NCBI RefSeq assembly: GCF_014127485.1
Contig: NZ_CP059903.1
Span: 3,718,001 to 3,782,000, forward strand
Length of the DNA stretch: 64,000 nucleotides
Origin: Nocardioides dongkuii
GTDB lineage: Bacteria > Actinomycetota > Actinomycetes > Propionibacteriales > Nocardioidaceae
Reading direction: 5' to 3'
The translations under genes and the position numbers were made by a program. Position 1 is the stretch's first letter. Every line of letters begins with the position of its first letter. The notes beneath the pieces are model-generated. The model was not told the DNA's origin. It made no database searches and saw only the letters and a program-made list of their open reading frames with translations. Positions 35,099-44,713 of the stretch are shown piece after piece.

Positions 35099-36055
35099 GT
35101 GAGCCTGAAGAGCCGAGTCGGCAAGACGGCGCCTCGATGGGTTGTGCGACGGTACCGGCGTTATGCGACCGCCCTGGAGTTCGTGCGGGACTATCGCGAC
35201 TATGCCGCATCTACTGCTTGGGATATGGGTGCAGCGGGTTCGGACGATCGTCGAGACGATCAGGAAGCACTTGAGTCGAGATTGATAATCGGATATCACG
35301 GTCTGGAGAAGGGCACGAGCTTCCCCGCACCGCGACGCCCGTACGGTGCGGCTCGTCGAGCTGAGATCGACCAGCTCCTCGCTCTCAGCAAACGCAAGGG
35401 CTACCAGCTTCGCAGCGAGTCCCACGCCCGGTCGGCGGTCGCCTCTCTGGATGACTTCAATGCCAATGGCTCGTTTTCCGACGAGGTGACGCCCGTCTCA
35501 AACTGGGACGGCAGCGCCCACGACTACGAGTCTGTCGCGCGGTTTGTGGGAAGCCGGCACAGTGTGAGGAACTTCGACACCAGGAAGCCCGTGGACCTCT
35601 CAATCATCCGCAGGGTCGTTGAACTCGCAGGCTCCACGCCATCCGTGTGTAACCGTCGCTCGTACCGGGCCCACTACTTCGACGATCGCGACTCGATCGA
35701 TTCATTGCTCTCACTGCACAATGGGAACTCCGGTTTCGGACACACCGTTCCTGGCCTGTTCGTGGTGACCGAACGACGCTCCTCGTTCGTCGGGGCCGGC
35801 GAACGCAATCAGCGATGGATAGACGGGGGTCTCTTCGCTATGACCCTGGTCTGGGTTGCCCACGCCCTTGGGCTTGGCACGTGTCTACTTAACTGGTCTC
35901 AGCCCAATGCGCAGTCGGACCGGCTCCGCAAGGCGGCCGCGATCCCCAACTCTGAAGACATCATCGTCATGATCGCGGTTGGTCATCCCGCCCCCGGCCA
36001 CCGCGTACCTCGGTCCCCCCGGCGGCCGACCGAAGAGATCTTTGTTCATCACTGA
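35099..36055 (+). CDS. Nitroreductase family protein in a polysaccharide island
   Basis: A 318-residue protein with an N-terminal helical part (RRYRRYATALEFVRDYRDY) and a C-terminal nitroreductase/FMN domain from about residue 150: VGSRHSVRNFDTRKPVDLSI, VVELAGSTPSVCNRRSYRAH, IDGGLFAMTLVWVAHALGLG and IIVMIAVGHPAP. Such proteins recur in polysaccharide loci beside pyruvyl transferases, with unknown substrate. GTG 35099 follows AAGGAAG at good spacing. Codon choice uses more A/T at third positions than the genes before 34 kb, as expected of acquired DNA. Confidence 0.8.
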   Translation: MSLKSRVGKTAPRWVVRRYRRYATALEFVRDYRDYAASTAWDMGAAGSDDRRDDQEALESRLIIGYHGLEKGTSFPAPRRPYGAARRAEIDQLLALSKRKGYQLRSESHARSAVASLDDFNANGSFSDEVTPVSNWDGSAHDYESVARFVGSRHSVRNFDTRKPVDLSIIRRVVELAGSTPSVCNRRSYRAHYFDDRDSIDSLLSLHNGNSGFGHTVPGLFVVTERRSSFVGAGERNQRWIDGGLFAMTLVWVAHALGLGTCLLNWSQPNAQSDRLRKAAAIPNSEDIIVMIAVGHPAPGHRVPRSPRRPTEEIFVHH

Positions 36056-36278
36056 GTCGGGATGGACTAACTACTAAACGCTCTCGCCACTGGAACGGGG
36101 CAATGCAGAGCCGCGGCCGCCCCGGACCCTTCCTAGTGGCCGACCGCGAGCCTCGCATCCTCGCAGGATCCAGGGCGGCGGCACCGAATTGCGCCCGAGT
36201 AAATCGATCCGACTAACAGGGATCCGAACTAGCGCCAAACTGGCGGCGGTGGGCATCAAGTAGTGAGGAGCGGAGGAC

Positions 36279-37532
36279 ATGCTGAAGCGCGTATCTGCAC
36301 TGACAGTCGCTGCCGGATCATTCAGCATCCCTGTCGCTCAGTGGGTGGTCTTCTGGCTAGTCGCGCGTGCTGGAGGTACCGCGGAAGCTGGAGCTTTCGC
36401 CCTCTGTCTCGCCGCCGGAACAACCATCTTCACCATCACCAACTTCGGCTTGCGTGACAGTTACATTACACTGCACCAGCGCTACCGGCTCCGGTCGTAC
36501 TTCCTCCTTCGCATAGCGGGGGGAGTACTTGGAAGTGCCGCATTCCTCGGATTTGCGGCCACCTATAGCATTGACTTCAGTCTTGTTGCGGTCATCCTTT
36601 GGCAGAAGGTCGCAGATTCATTCGGCGAACTCTTCTGCGCATCGCTCCAGCGGAGGCGTCGACTGGGGTCCTTCGGTGCGGTGATGCTCTGCAACGGAAT
36701 AGCCAGCCTTGTCCTCGCATTCGCAGCAAGCGCTGCTACCAGTTCCACGACGGTAATCGTCGGCGCATCTGCTATCGGGTCATCACTGTCCCTCGCGGTG
36801 GCAGCCTTCCTCGTCTGCCGACGGGTAGAGACCTGCCCAGGTGGGGCGCTACCCTCCGTCTCCGATCTGGTCACGATCACCAGACTCTCCAGCCCCATCG
36901 CTGCATGGCAGGGTACTGCCATCCTTGTACTCAATCTTCCCACGTGGTGCGTCGCGGCGCTGGGCGAACCTGAGGACATTGGTCGGTTTGCTGCCCTCGC
37001 CTACCTGTTAATTGCCGGGTCTCTTATCGGCACGACCATCAATTCGATCTACATCGGTGAGTACCAGGGCCTCCTCGAGTCCCGAGGTTCCGCGCACGTG
37101 ATCCGGACGGCGCTGCGGAGCGCGCTCTTCGCTGCCGCTTGCGGCTTGGCCTTCTCAACCGCGTTCGCGACCTTCGGCAGCTCGATGATCCAGACAATCT
37201 ACGGCGAGGGGTTCAAGTTCAGTCACGCAGACCTGGCCCTAGTGGGTGTCGCCGCTGCCCTCAATCCCGCGAGTCAAGTCATCGCTGCGGGGCTACTCGT
37301 CCTGAACCGCTACGGGCGGCAGTTCCGAGTGGTGGCAGTCTCGGGAGTTCTGATGCTAATTGTCGCGTCGGCCATGGGATCGTCCGAGGCGCCAGTAATA
37401 CTCACCGGCTGCTTGGTAGCACTGGTCGGCAGTGGGACGAAATTCGCCCTCTCCGTCCGATATCTACGCCTCCCGACCGCCTCAGTCCCCACCGGGGGTC
37501 CGCTCAGTCCCTCGGGCCACCGACCCACGTAG
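36279..37532 (+). CDS. Wzx-type flippase (island copy)
   Basis: Polytopic membrane protein of 417 residues with about twelve hydrophobic segments, of the MATE-like polysaccharide export superfamily. It probably flips lipid-linked repeat units. The N-terminal VSALTVAAGSFSIPVAQWVV, the repeated small-residue helices and NFGLRDSYITLHQRYRLRSY fit the family; sequence motifs are weak, as is usual. ATG 36279 is preceded by GAGGAGCGGAGGAC. It is convergent with the polymerase gene, with 103 bp between. Confidence 0.78.
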   Translation: MLKRVSALTVAAGSFSIPVAQWVVFWLVARAGGTAEAGAFALCLAAGTTIFTITNFGLRDSYITLHQRYRLRSYFLLRIAGGVLGSAAFLGFAATYSIDFSLVAVILWQKVADSFGELFCASLQRRRRLGSFGAVMLCNGIASLVLAFAASAATSSTTVIVGASAIGSSLSLAVAAFLVCRRVETCPGGALPSVSDLVTITRLSSPIAAWQGTAILVLNLPTWCVAALGEPEDIGRFAALAYLLIAGSLIGTTINSIYIGEYQGLLESRGSAHVIRTALRSALFAAACGLAFSTAFATFGSSMIQTIYGEGFKFSHADLALVGVAAALNPASQVIAAGLLVLNRYGRQFRVVAVSGVLMLIVASAMGSSEAPVILTGCLVALVGSGTKFALSVRYLRLPTASVPTGGPLSPSGHRPT

Positions 37533-37635
37533 TAACTGCACAGTGCTGCAGTGGCCACAGACCAACCAAACCGACTGTGACCCGCCAACTTCTCGCCGTG
37601 GCCCCTCCGACCCTTGGCCCAGCCTGAGGTTAGAT

Positions 37636-38721
37636 TTAGAGCCACGTCCGGTACGGCAAGAGACCCCCATAGTTCAAGAGATACATGGCCATATAGCCAG
37701 CGCCGACCAAGACGATCAGGCTGGGCCTGGTGAGCATCTTGAATCTGCCGGACATCACGAGTTGACCAATTAGAAATGGCAGAAAGATCGCGGTGTACTC
37801 CGAGAGTCTTGTCGCAATCGGCACTGAAGTTCCAAGCATGGCGAGTGGGCCCGTGAGCGCGTAGAAACGCACCCAAGAAAGTTCGCGGCTCGTCCAATCG
37901 GAGCCCTTCAGAAGTAACATTGCTGCCCCGGCGTGAAAGAACGCGAGCAAGACCGTGCCAAGACCAGCTGTCGTTCCCGACATGACATATTCAGAATAGC
38001 GTTCGTTCAGCGAGCGCAGGATGGACAGTAAGGCAGGGACTGCGAGAATGACGCGACTTCCGGCGGCCGCCACGGCAAGTCCGATCAGAATACCTGCGCG
38101 ATCGACTCGGAGGCGAGAAACCGTAAAGTACAGAATCAACGCAACCAGCGCAGAGATGTGAATCAGGCAGGCGAGAATCGCTAGCAATAGCCCCACGCGC
38201 CAGCGGCGACTCACCACTACTACGGCAAGCGCGAAGAGAGCAACCGCCAAACCTTGGCGCACGGTGTTGAATGGTGCGAGATAACTCGCGAATAGAATAA
38301 AGGTTGCCAAGGCAAGGCCCGGCCGAGGCGACGCCAGTCTGATTGCAGCGTATGCACAGCAAACCGTGAGGGCGCTTGCCACCAAGAACAGGTGACGGGC
38401 ATCCCCTCCAGCTGTCTTAACGGCTAATGAGAGTAGGGTGAACCCGACCTCCTGCGGAGAATTTTCAATCGACCAACCCCAGTCATGGACCCACAATGAG
38501 TCATAGATTCGGCGATAGAGGTCGTAATCAGTCCCGACATTGAGCCGGGTCCCCGCGAAGAGGACAAGGGTCCCGAGCGCCGCAATCTCGAACGGACTTA
38601 CCGCCATCCACTTCAGTCGATTGCCCGACCCCTCATGGATCTGCGTTTCCTTGCCGAAGATCTGCGCCGACAGGTGCACCAGCAGTGGAGCCAGAATCGC
38701 CACCGCGAAGTACGCAATCAC
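37636..38721 (-). CDS. EpsG/Wzy-type polysaccharide polymerase
   Basis: A 361-residue membrane protein with about eleven segments. The EpsG-type signatures are present: RLNVGTDYDLYRRIYDS after the second segment and SYLAPFNTVRQGLAVALFAL in the middle. It should join repeat units on the outer face of the membrane. GTG 38721 is used; no better start is seen. G+C is low: the line 37981-38040 within it is 31/60. Transcribed with three more minus-strand genes upstream. Confidence 0.8.
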   Translation of the reverse strand: MIAYFAVAILAPLLVHLSAQIFGKETQIHEGSGNRLKWMAVSPFEIAALGTLVLFAGTRLNVGTDYDLYRRIYDSLWVHDWGWSIENSPQEVGFTLLSLAVKTAGGDARHLFLVASALTVCCAYAAIRLASPRPGLALATFILFASYLAPFNTVRQGLAVALFALAVVVVSRRWRVGLLLAILACLIHISALVALILYFTVSRLRVDRAGILIGLAVAAAGSRVILAVPALLSILRSLNERYSEYVMSGTTAGLGTVLLAFFHAGAAMLLLKGSDWTSRELSWVRFYALTGPLAMLGTSVPIATRLSEYTAIFLPFLIGQLVMSGRFKMLTRPSLIVLVGAGYMAMYLLNYGGLLPYRTWL

Positions 38722-38793
38722 TTGTACTTCTTAGGATATGAATGTCGTCCTCCGTGGAGAGCGCACGAGTGACCGCCATCGAGCCTCACAGCG

Positions 38794-39678
38794 CTACCAC
38801 CCCGGGACGCCAACGTTTGAGACAACTGCCAGTTCACGCTCGGCTCGACGACGCTCGTCCTGAGAGAGGGGACTCGCTTTCGAGGCCAAGATCCGGGGTC
38901 CCCACCCCACAGTTACTCCAGCAGCAAATATCCCTTGCTTCACCAGGGACTTGCCCAAGTAAACAGAACGGCTAGACACAGAGGCCCCCGCCGCTCGGGC
39001 GTGGGCGCGATGGAACTTTCGATCGTACGATGCTGTCCGCGATTGCTTCTGGATCGACAGTCTTTTCGGTACTCGATAGTAAAGGAGGGGCGTCTCCAAA
39101 CGAGAGAACTTGCTCGTCGGCGCCGCCCGGAACCATACTTCCTTGTCTTCCGTTCGCAACCATTCCTCGTTGTATGGGTACGCAACTCCCCACGTTCGAC
39201 GAAACATCACCGTGGGATGTGTAAAGACACCATTCTGGAGGTACCCAGCAATTCCCGTCGGGATAGGGGGTTCCCGATAGGTCCCGTGTATCTCGTCGTA
39301 CTCATCGATCAGGTAGGCGCGGGTTGCGAGCAGATCGAGGTGGGGGTCGCTCCGGAATGCCGCGATCTGGAGGGCCAGCCTCTCGCTGTGCATGACGTCG
39401 TCCGCGTCCATGCGTGCGACCAGTTCCGTCGTTGCGGCCCGAGTGATCTCATTTAGGCGTGCCGACAAGCCACGCGATTCGCCGTCAGCCACCACCGAGA
39501 CGCGGGCATCCGAGATCTGCTGGGCGGCGTCGACCACCTCGGCACTCGATCCGTCGCACACGATGATCAGGCGCCAGTCCTGGTACGACTGCGCGAAGAC
39601 CGAACGAACGGCCACACGGAACGAGGCCAGCTCGTGGCGAACCGGCAAACCGATGGTCACGACAGATTCAGAGGACAT
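38794..39678 (-). CDS. Family 2 glycosyltransferase (island)
   Basis: A 294-residue GT-A enzyme: VTIGLPVRHELASFRVAVRS, VFAQSYQDWRLIIVCDGSS, the metal-binding DAD in LVARMDADDVMHSERL, and a WLRTEDKEVWFR acidic motif at the expected catalytic-base position. No membrane segments, so it acts at the inner face of the membrane. ATG 39678 has AGGAGAGC before it. The sugar donor is not predictable. Confidence 0.87.
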   Translation of the reverse strand: MSSESVVTIGLPVRHELASFRVAVRSVFAQSYQDWRLIIVCDGSSAEVVDAAQQISDARVSVVADGESRGLSARLNEITRAATTELVARMDADDVMHSERLALQIAAFRSDPHLDLLATRAYLIDEYDEIHGTYREPPIPTGIAGYLQNGVFTHPTVMFRRTWGVAYPYNEEWLRTEDKEVWFRAAPTSKFSRLETPLLYYRVPKRLSIQKQSRTASYDRKFHRAHARAAGASVSSRSVYLGKSLVKQGIFAAGVTVGWGPRILASKASPLSQDERRRAERELAVVSNVGVPGW

Positions 39679-39727
39679 CGCTCTCCTGAGGTACGAGTAA
39701 CAGATGGCGTCCTGATGACAAGGGCCC

Positions 39728-40840
39728 CTAGCCTGCTCTAACCATCCCGGAGATGTAGTTTTTCAGCCCTGCCCTCTCCTTTTCCAGCCTATCCGCTCGC
39801 AGACGAGGAAGGGGCTCGTTGCGCACCATGTCCAGTGCTTGATCAGGAGAGGACGCGACGCGATGCTCCAAGTCGATCAGTTGCAGAAGCGAGCGAATTC
39901 GGCTCCCGTACCGCGGCGGCATGAGCGCCACAAAAGGTCGCTCGAATGTCACGGAGAATGCCGTGCCGTGAAACGAATCCGTCACGACACATGCCGCGTC
40001 CCGAAACAGTGCGATGAACTCCTCGACCGCAGGTCGAATATTCTTCTCGGCGGAGCGCCCCCGGAAGTTTGTCCAGTACTCCACACGGATGATTCGGATC
40101 CCCATGTGCTCGCTGATCAGGTCCGATGCACGCTCGAGGTCGGGATTGCGGTTCAGCTGATAAACCAAGACATAATCTTCACCGTTGCCACGCCCCCCCA
40201 CGTCACGCCAAATGCCTGCATCCAGGCCCAGTGTGGGGTCAAGGTGGTGCTGCGCATCGAGGCCTAGGCTCTGCAGGTAGTCTGCCGCGTCGTGTTCACG
40301 GACGGAGATGCCCGCAAACGTGCTGAGCGACGTGCGGAGGTTGTCCTCCTCCAACTTGGGAAGCCGCCCCATCCCGATGGATGAAGATAGACTGAACTTC
40401 TTAGCCCCCACCGGGGCGAAATCCAGATAATAGGGCCGATTGTCGGCATTGTAGTTGAGATTCCACACTTGGTCGGACCCGACGCAGAACAGGTCGTTCT
40501 GCGCCCACGTGCCGGCCGCCCCCAATTCGTCGTTACTCCAGTAGGTCTCAGGGGACATTCCGAGGTTTCTTTGAATGAACTCCTCAAACAACACCCCGCG
40601 GCGCTTTGCCTCGCCGTGTCGGTACAAGGTGTAGGCCAGATCGATGGCTTTCCCTTTGATCCCGGGTCCACCCGGGGCGTAGCCTCGTGCTGAATCAGCG
40701 CTTCCCGGCTGCCGGTAGTCGACGAACTGGGGCCGCACTCCTGCCTGCTCGAGAAGCAGTCTCGTCGCATAGGCCTGCAGCACGGACCCATAGTTTCGAA
40801 TCGCGTGTCGGGTGATGACGTTAACCTGCTGCACTCGCAT
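39728..40840 (-). CDS. Polysaccharide pyruvyl transferase family protein
   Basis: A 370-residue GT-B-like enzyme of the CsaB/WcaK type, which adds pyruvate ketals from PEP to sugars. Family features: ITRHAIRNYGSVLQAYATR, NDLFCVGSDQVWNLNYN, VLVYQLNRN, and ACVVTDSFHGTAFSVTFERP with the conserved T-D-S-F-H-G. It is between two glycosyltransferases on the same strand. Pyruvylation would make the island glycan acidic. Confidence 0.88.
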   Translation of the reverse strand: MRVQQVNVITRHAIRNYGSVLQAYATRLLLEQAGVRPQFVDYRQPGSADSARGYAPGGPGIKGKAIDLAYTLYRHGEAKRRGVLFEEFIQRNLGMSPETYWSNDELGAAGTWAQNDLFCVGSDQVWNLNYNADNRPYYLDFAPVGAKKFSLSSSIGMGRLPKLEEDNLRTSLSTFAGISVREHDAADYLQSLGLDAQHHLDPTLGLDAGIWRDVGGRGNGEDYVLVYQLNRNPDLERASDLISEHMGIRIIRVEYWTNFRGRSAEKNIRPAVEEFIALFRDAACVVTDSFHGTAFSVTFERPFVALMPPRYGSRIRSLLQLIDLEHRVASSPDQALDMVRNEPLPRLRADRLEKERAGLKNYISGMVRAG

Positions 40841-40919
40841 GCCCTTCGATTGAGTGGAGTCGGATCGCGACTACTGAACTCGGGAGCGAATCCTTATATC
40901 GATCTCGCATCGGATGTCC

Positions 40920-42008
40920 CTAGAGCACTTCGACTTCGCCTGCAGCAGCTACGGCTCGGTATGAGGCCCTCAGGGCTCTCGCCTGCTCGTCCGGCGTGTG
41001 TCGCCGAAGAAGTCGAGTCATGAAGTCGTGAGCCCTCTCCACGCCATCCTCCGTGAAGATCTGCGGCCACACCTCGGCGATCTCGCGAGGGTCCGATAGA
41101 ACGAATGGGAAGTCGTAGTCTTGGAAGCAGTCAAGTGACCTGACAACGGTGGGAACGCCATACGCCGCAGCCTCGAGGACGGCGATAGGGAAGCCTTCCC
41201 AGGCAGCAGAGTGCAGGTAGACGTCAGCGTTCGCAAATGCGGCGATGGCTTCCTCTCGATCAAGCCATCCGGTCACCTGGACGTCGGCTTGCCGCAGCAT
41301 GGCCTCTACTTTGGCGTCACCACCTCCGATCCAGGTGGCATCCACGGTGACACCTGACGATCTCAAGGCATTCACCGCTGTGCAGAAGAACTCAGGGTCC
41401 TTCTGCTGGACTGTGCGCCCAGCTCCAACAAGGCGAGGAGCGAGCGGACGCTCCGCACGACTGAGCCCGGTACGGTGTGCCGTCTGGGGACCCAAGTTCG
41501 GAACGAATACCGCCGTGCCGGCGGGTCGCAACTTCGTCGCAAGAGACGCCTCGTGGGGTGAGCACCCGGCGACCACCGTCGTCCTGCGGGCCATCACCCA
41601 TTCGGCGGCGTACACCGCAGCCCGAGCAGCCTTTTTGAGGTCCGCCCGCTCAAAGCCGTAGCAGTGCGGCGTGTAGACCACTGGGTTCCTCGCGGTCAGT
41701 GCGGCCAGTCTGGCGTACAAGCCACCGAAGCTCGAATGAGCGTGAATGATCGCTCGGGGGCCTAGTTGCGCGAGTTGTCTGCGCAACTGCCGGATGCGCA
41801 GTAGGTGGCCCTTCGGCATCGGCGTGACGGACGCGAACTTGGACTCCGGCCCGAGGGAGATCCGTGCGGACGGACGTTCCGCCATCGTGATGTGATGATC
41901 CCACTCTGGCGTATTCGACACGTAGTCGCTGACGGCGGCCGCTACACCGCCGCCCATACTCTCTACCACGTGCAAGACAACGGGCCGATTATCCTTCGGA
42001 GGTTTCAC
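40920..42008 (-). CDS. Family 4 glycosyltransferase (island)
   Basis: A 362-residue GT-B enzyme. The N-domain reads VVLHVVESMGGGVAAAVSDY and IIHAHSSFGGLYARLAA, with PVVYTPHCYGFERAD. The C-domain has LVGAGRTVQQKDPEFF, TWIGGGDAKVEAML, and the donor-site motif EGFPIAVLEAAAYGVPTVV with the paired Glu residues. GTG 42008 is the start used. It is the first gene of the minus-strand island operon, preceded by a 344 bp gap. Confidence 0.88.
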   Translation of the reverse strand: MKPPKDNRPVVLHVVESMGGGVAAAVSDYVSNTPEWDHHITMAERPSARISLGPESKFASVTPMPKGHLLRIRQLRRQLAQLGPRAIIHAHSSFGGLYARLAALTARNPVVYTPHCYGFERADLKKAARAAVYAAEWVMARRTTVVAGCSPHEASLATKLRPAGTAVFVPNLGPQTAHRTGLSRAERPLAPRLVGAGRTVQQKDPEFFCTAVNALRSSGVTVDATWIGGGDAKVEAMLRQADVQVTGWLDREEAIAAFANADVYLHSAAWEGFPIAVLEAAAYGVPTVVRSLDCFQDYDFPFVLSDPREIAEVWPQIFTEDGVERAHDFMTRLLRRHTPDEQARALRASYRAVAAAGEVEVL

Positions 42009-42352
42009 CGCACACGCGCCACGTGTAATGCGACCTCTATCCCCAGCACGTAGCCCTTGACCCTCCGAACCAGTCCTGCTTTACCGCGCGACGACAGTCC
42101 AGAGTGGTTCGGTCCATACATCACACACATGTTAGACGAGTCTTTCCGCCCACTGGGCGAAATTAAGCTACTTCACACGAAAGACCCTGCATACAAGTTG
42201 CCTCAATGACGGTCGTCACCATTGTTAGTGACTCGTCAGCGGCGTTACGCCCAGGCGTCGTCGATGGTGGTATTGAAAGGCGGCCAACAACCCCACGGCC
42301 CAAAAGGTCCGAACCCCCGCTTCGGCGCCAGTGACATACGGGGACCACGTCG
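42009..42352. other. A/T-richer gap at the right edge of the island
   Basis: About 344 bp with no supported gene, repeat copy or terminator hairpin. It should hold the promoter of the 40920-42008 operon. Composition shifts back to the high-GC norm at its right end, where cysN begins. Confidence 0.5.
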
Positions 42353-43627
42353 TCAACTACCGGAGTTGATCATCCCAGCGCCCACCGTCACGCCCGTGGC
42401 TTCGTCGATCAGGATGAACGAGCCGGTCGTCCGGTTCTGCGAGTACGGGTCGCAGAGCAGCGGCACGGTCGTGCGCAACTGCACCCGCCCGATCTCGTTG
42501 ACGCCGAGCTCCTTGGTCTCCTGGTCGCGGTGCAGCGTGTTCACGTCCAGGCGGTACTGGATGTCCTTGACCAGCGCGCGGGCCGTGCGAGTCGTGTGCT
42601 TGATGGCCAGCTTCTGCCGCGGCTTGAGCGGAGCGGTGGTCATCCAGCAGACCATCGCGTCGATGTCCTGGCTGGGCTGCGGGGCGTTCTTGACCCGGGC
42701 GATCATGTCGCCGCGCGAGACGTCGACGTCGTCCTCGAGGCGCACGGTCACCGACATCGGCGGGAACGCCTCGGTGATCTCGCGGTCGAACAGGTCGATG
42801 CCGGCGATCTTCGACGTCATGCCGCTGGGCAGCACCACGACCTCGTCGCCCGGCTTCAGGACGCCACCGGCGACCATGCCGCCATACCCGCGGTAGTCGT
42901 GGTGCTCGTCAGACTTCGGGCGCACGACGTACTGCACGGGGAAGCGGACATCGACCAGGTCGCGATCGGAGGCGACGTGGACGTTCTCGAGGTGGTGCAT
43001 GAGCGTGGGACCGGAGTACCAGTCCATGTTCTCGGAGCGGTTCACGACGTTGTCGCCGGCGAGCGCGGAGATCGGGATGACCGCGAGGTCCGGGATGTTG
43101 AGCTTCGTCGCAAAGGTCGTGAACTCCTGGTGGATCTTGTCGTAGATCTCCTCGGAGTAGTCGACGAGGTCCATCTTGTTCACGGCGAGCACGAGGTGCG
43201 GGACCCGGAGCAGGGACAGGATCACCGCGTGGCGGCGCGACTGCTCGGTCAGTCCCTGGCGGGCGTCGACGAGCACGAGCCCGAGGTCGGCGGTCGAGGC
43301 GCCGGTGACCATGTTGCGCGTGTACTGCACGTGGCCCGGGGTGTCGGCGATGATGAACTTCCGCCGCGGCGTCGCGAAGTAGCGGTACGCCACGTCGATG
43401 GTGATGCCCTGCTCGCGCTCGGAGCGCAGACCGTCGGTCAGCAGCGCGAGGTCGGTGTAGTCGTAGCCCTTGGACTGGCTGGTGGCCTCGACGGCCTCGA
43501 GCTGGTCCTCGAAGATCGACTTGGAGTCCAGCAGCAGCCGCCCGATGAGGGTCGACTTGCCGTCGTCCACCGAGCCCGCCGTGGCGAACCTCAGCAGGTC
43601 CATCTGGTCGCTCTTGACGGTGCTCAT
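42353..43627 (-). CDS. cysN: Sulfate adenylyltransferase subunit 1 (GTPase)
   Basis: GTPase that drives APS formation by CysD. The 424 residues contain the EF-Tu-like G motifs FATAGSVDDGKSTLIGRLL, DTPGHVQYTRNMV and AVNKMDLVDYS, followed by two beta-barrel domains. There is no fused APS kinase, unlike CysNC proteins; the kinase is at 46881-48809. ATG 43627 overlaps the cysD stop by one base (TGATG). It is the first high-GC gene right of the island. Confidence 0.95.
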   Translation of the reverse strand: MSTVKSDQMDLLRFATAGSVDDGKSTLIGRLLLDSKSIFEDQLEAVEATSQSKGYDYTDLALLTDGLRSEREQGITIDVAYRYFATPRRKFIIADTPGHVQYTRNMVTGASTADLGLVLVDARQGLTEQSRRHAVILSLLRVPHLVLAVNKMDLVDYSEEIYDKIHQEFTTFATKLNIPDLAVIPISALAGDNVVNRSENMDWYSGPTLMHHLENVHVASDRDLVDVRFPVQYVVRPKSDEHHDYRGYGGMVAGGVLKPGDEVVVLPSGMTSKIAGIDLFDREITEAFPPMSVTVRLEDDVDVSRGDMIARVKNAPQPSQDIDAMVCWMTTAPLKPRQKLAIKHTTRTARALVKDIQYRLDVNTLHRDQETKELGVNEIGRVQLRTTVPLLCDPYSQNRTTGSFILIDEATGVTVGAGMINSGS

Positions 43628-44541
43628 CAGAAGTAGCCTTCCTTCTTCCGGTCCTCCATGGCGGCTTCGGAGAACCGGTCGTCGCCACGGGTGGCGCCGC
43701 GCTCGGTGACCCGGGCCACGGCGACCTCGGCGATGATCTCCTCGATGGTGCTGGCGGTCGACTCGACGCACCCGGTCAGCGTCAGGTCACCCACGGTGCG
43801 GAACCGCACCGTGCGCTCCTCGACGGTCTCGCCCGGCTTCGTCGGGTTGAACTCCGACTCGCTCAGCAGCATGCCGTCGCGCTCGAAGACGCGGCGCTGG
43901 TGGGAGAAGTAGATCGACGGGATCTCGATGCCCTCTTGGCCGATGTAGTCCCAGATGTCGAGCTCGGTCCAGTTGGAGATCGGGAAGATCCGCATGTGCT
44001 CGCCGGCGTGCAGGCGCCCGTTGTACAGGCTCCACAGCTCGGGGCGCTGCATCTTCGGGTCCCACTGGCCGAACTCGTCGCGGTGGGAGTAGACGCGCTC
44101 CTTGGCGCGGGCCTTCTCCTCGTCGCGGCGACCCCCACCGAAGGCGGCGGTGAAGCCGTTCTCCTCGATGGCGTTCAGCAGGGTGCCGATCTGCATGCGG
44201 TTGCGGCTGGTCTTGCCGTCGTCGACGACGACGCCGCTGGCGATCGCCTCCTCGACGCTGGCGACGATCAGCCGGACGCCGAGGCGGTTGACCCAGTGGT
44301 CGCGGGTCTCGAGGACCTCGGGGAAGTCGTAGCCGGTGTCGACCTGCAGCACCGGGAACGGGATCTTGGCCGGGTAGAAGGCCTTCTCCGCCAGGCGCAG
44401 CATCACGATGGAGTCCTTGCCGCCCGAGAACATCAGGACGGGCTTCTCGAACTCGGCGGCGACCTCACGGAAGATGTGGATCGACTCCGCCTCGAGCTGG
44501 TCGAGCTGACTCAGCCGGTAGTCGGGGTGCGTGTTGGTCAT
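43627..44541 (-). CDS. cysD: Sulfate adenylyltransferase subunit 2
   Basis: Catalytic ATP sulfurylase subunit (ATP plus sulfate to APS) of the PP-loop superfamily, 304 residues. Motifs: KPVLMFSGGKDSIVMLRLAE, VDTGYDFPEVLETRD, FGGGRRDEEKARAKER and FPISNWTELDIWDYI. ATG 44541 gives the usual N-terminus; an upstream start at 44580 would add 13 residues. It is co-transcribed with cysN and divergent from the UDP-glucose dehydrogenase gene. Confidence 0.95.
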   Translation of the reverse strand: MTNTHPDYRLSQLDQLEAESIHIFREVAAEFEKPVLMFSGGKDSIVMLRLAEKAFYPAKIPFPVLQVDTGYDFPEVLETRDHWVNRLGVRLIVASVEEAIASGVVVDDGKTSRNRMQIGTLLNAIEENGFTAAFGGGRRDEEKARAKERVYSHRDEFGQWDPKMQRPELWSLYNGRLHAGEHMRIFPISNWTELDIWDYIGQEGIEIPSIYFSHQRRVFERDGMLLSESEFNPTKPGETVEERTVRFRTVGDLTLTGCVESTASTIEEIIAEVAVARVTERGATRGDDRFSEAAMEDRKKEGYF

Positions 44542-44713
44542 GACTGACGGTGGACCTCTCGTCGGGACAGCAGCGGCCATCGTATCGGTCAGGGGGCGCT
44601 CGGTCCGAAACTGGACAAGACCGAGTGTGATGGCGGACTCATCCTCGGGGCACCGGCGCCCTTCGGGCCGACGACTCCATCCCCTGGACGGCCCGCCGAC
44701 CTAGGCTCGGCGG

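Noticed and set aside
34910..35425. A 171-residue minus-strand open frame
   Set aside because: It is antisense to the nitroreductase start and the IS flank, with no domain and odd composition.
35099..42008. Prophage or integrative element
   Set aside because: No integrase, structural or conjugation genes and no attachment-site repeats were seen; only the dead IS3 remnant marks mobility.
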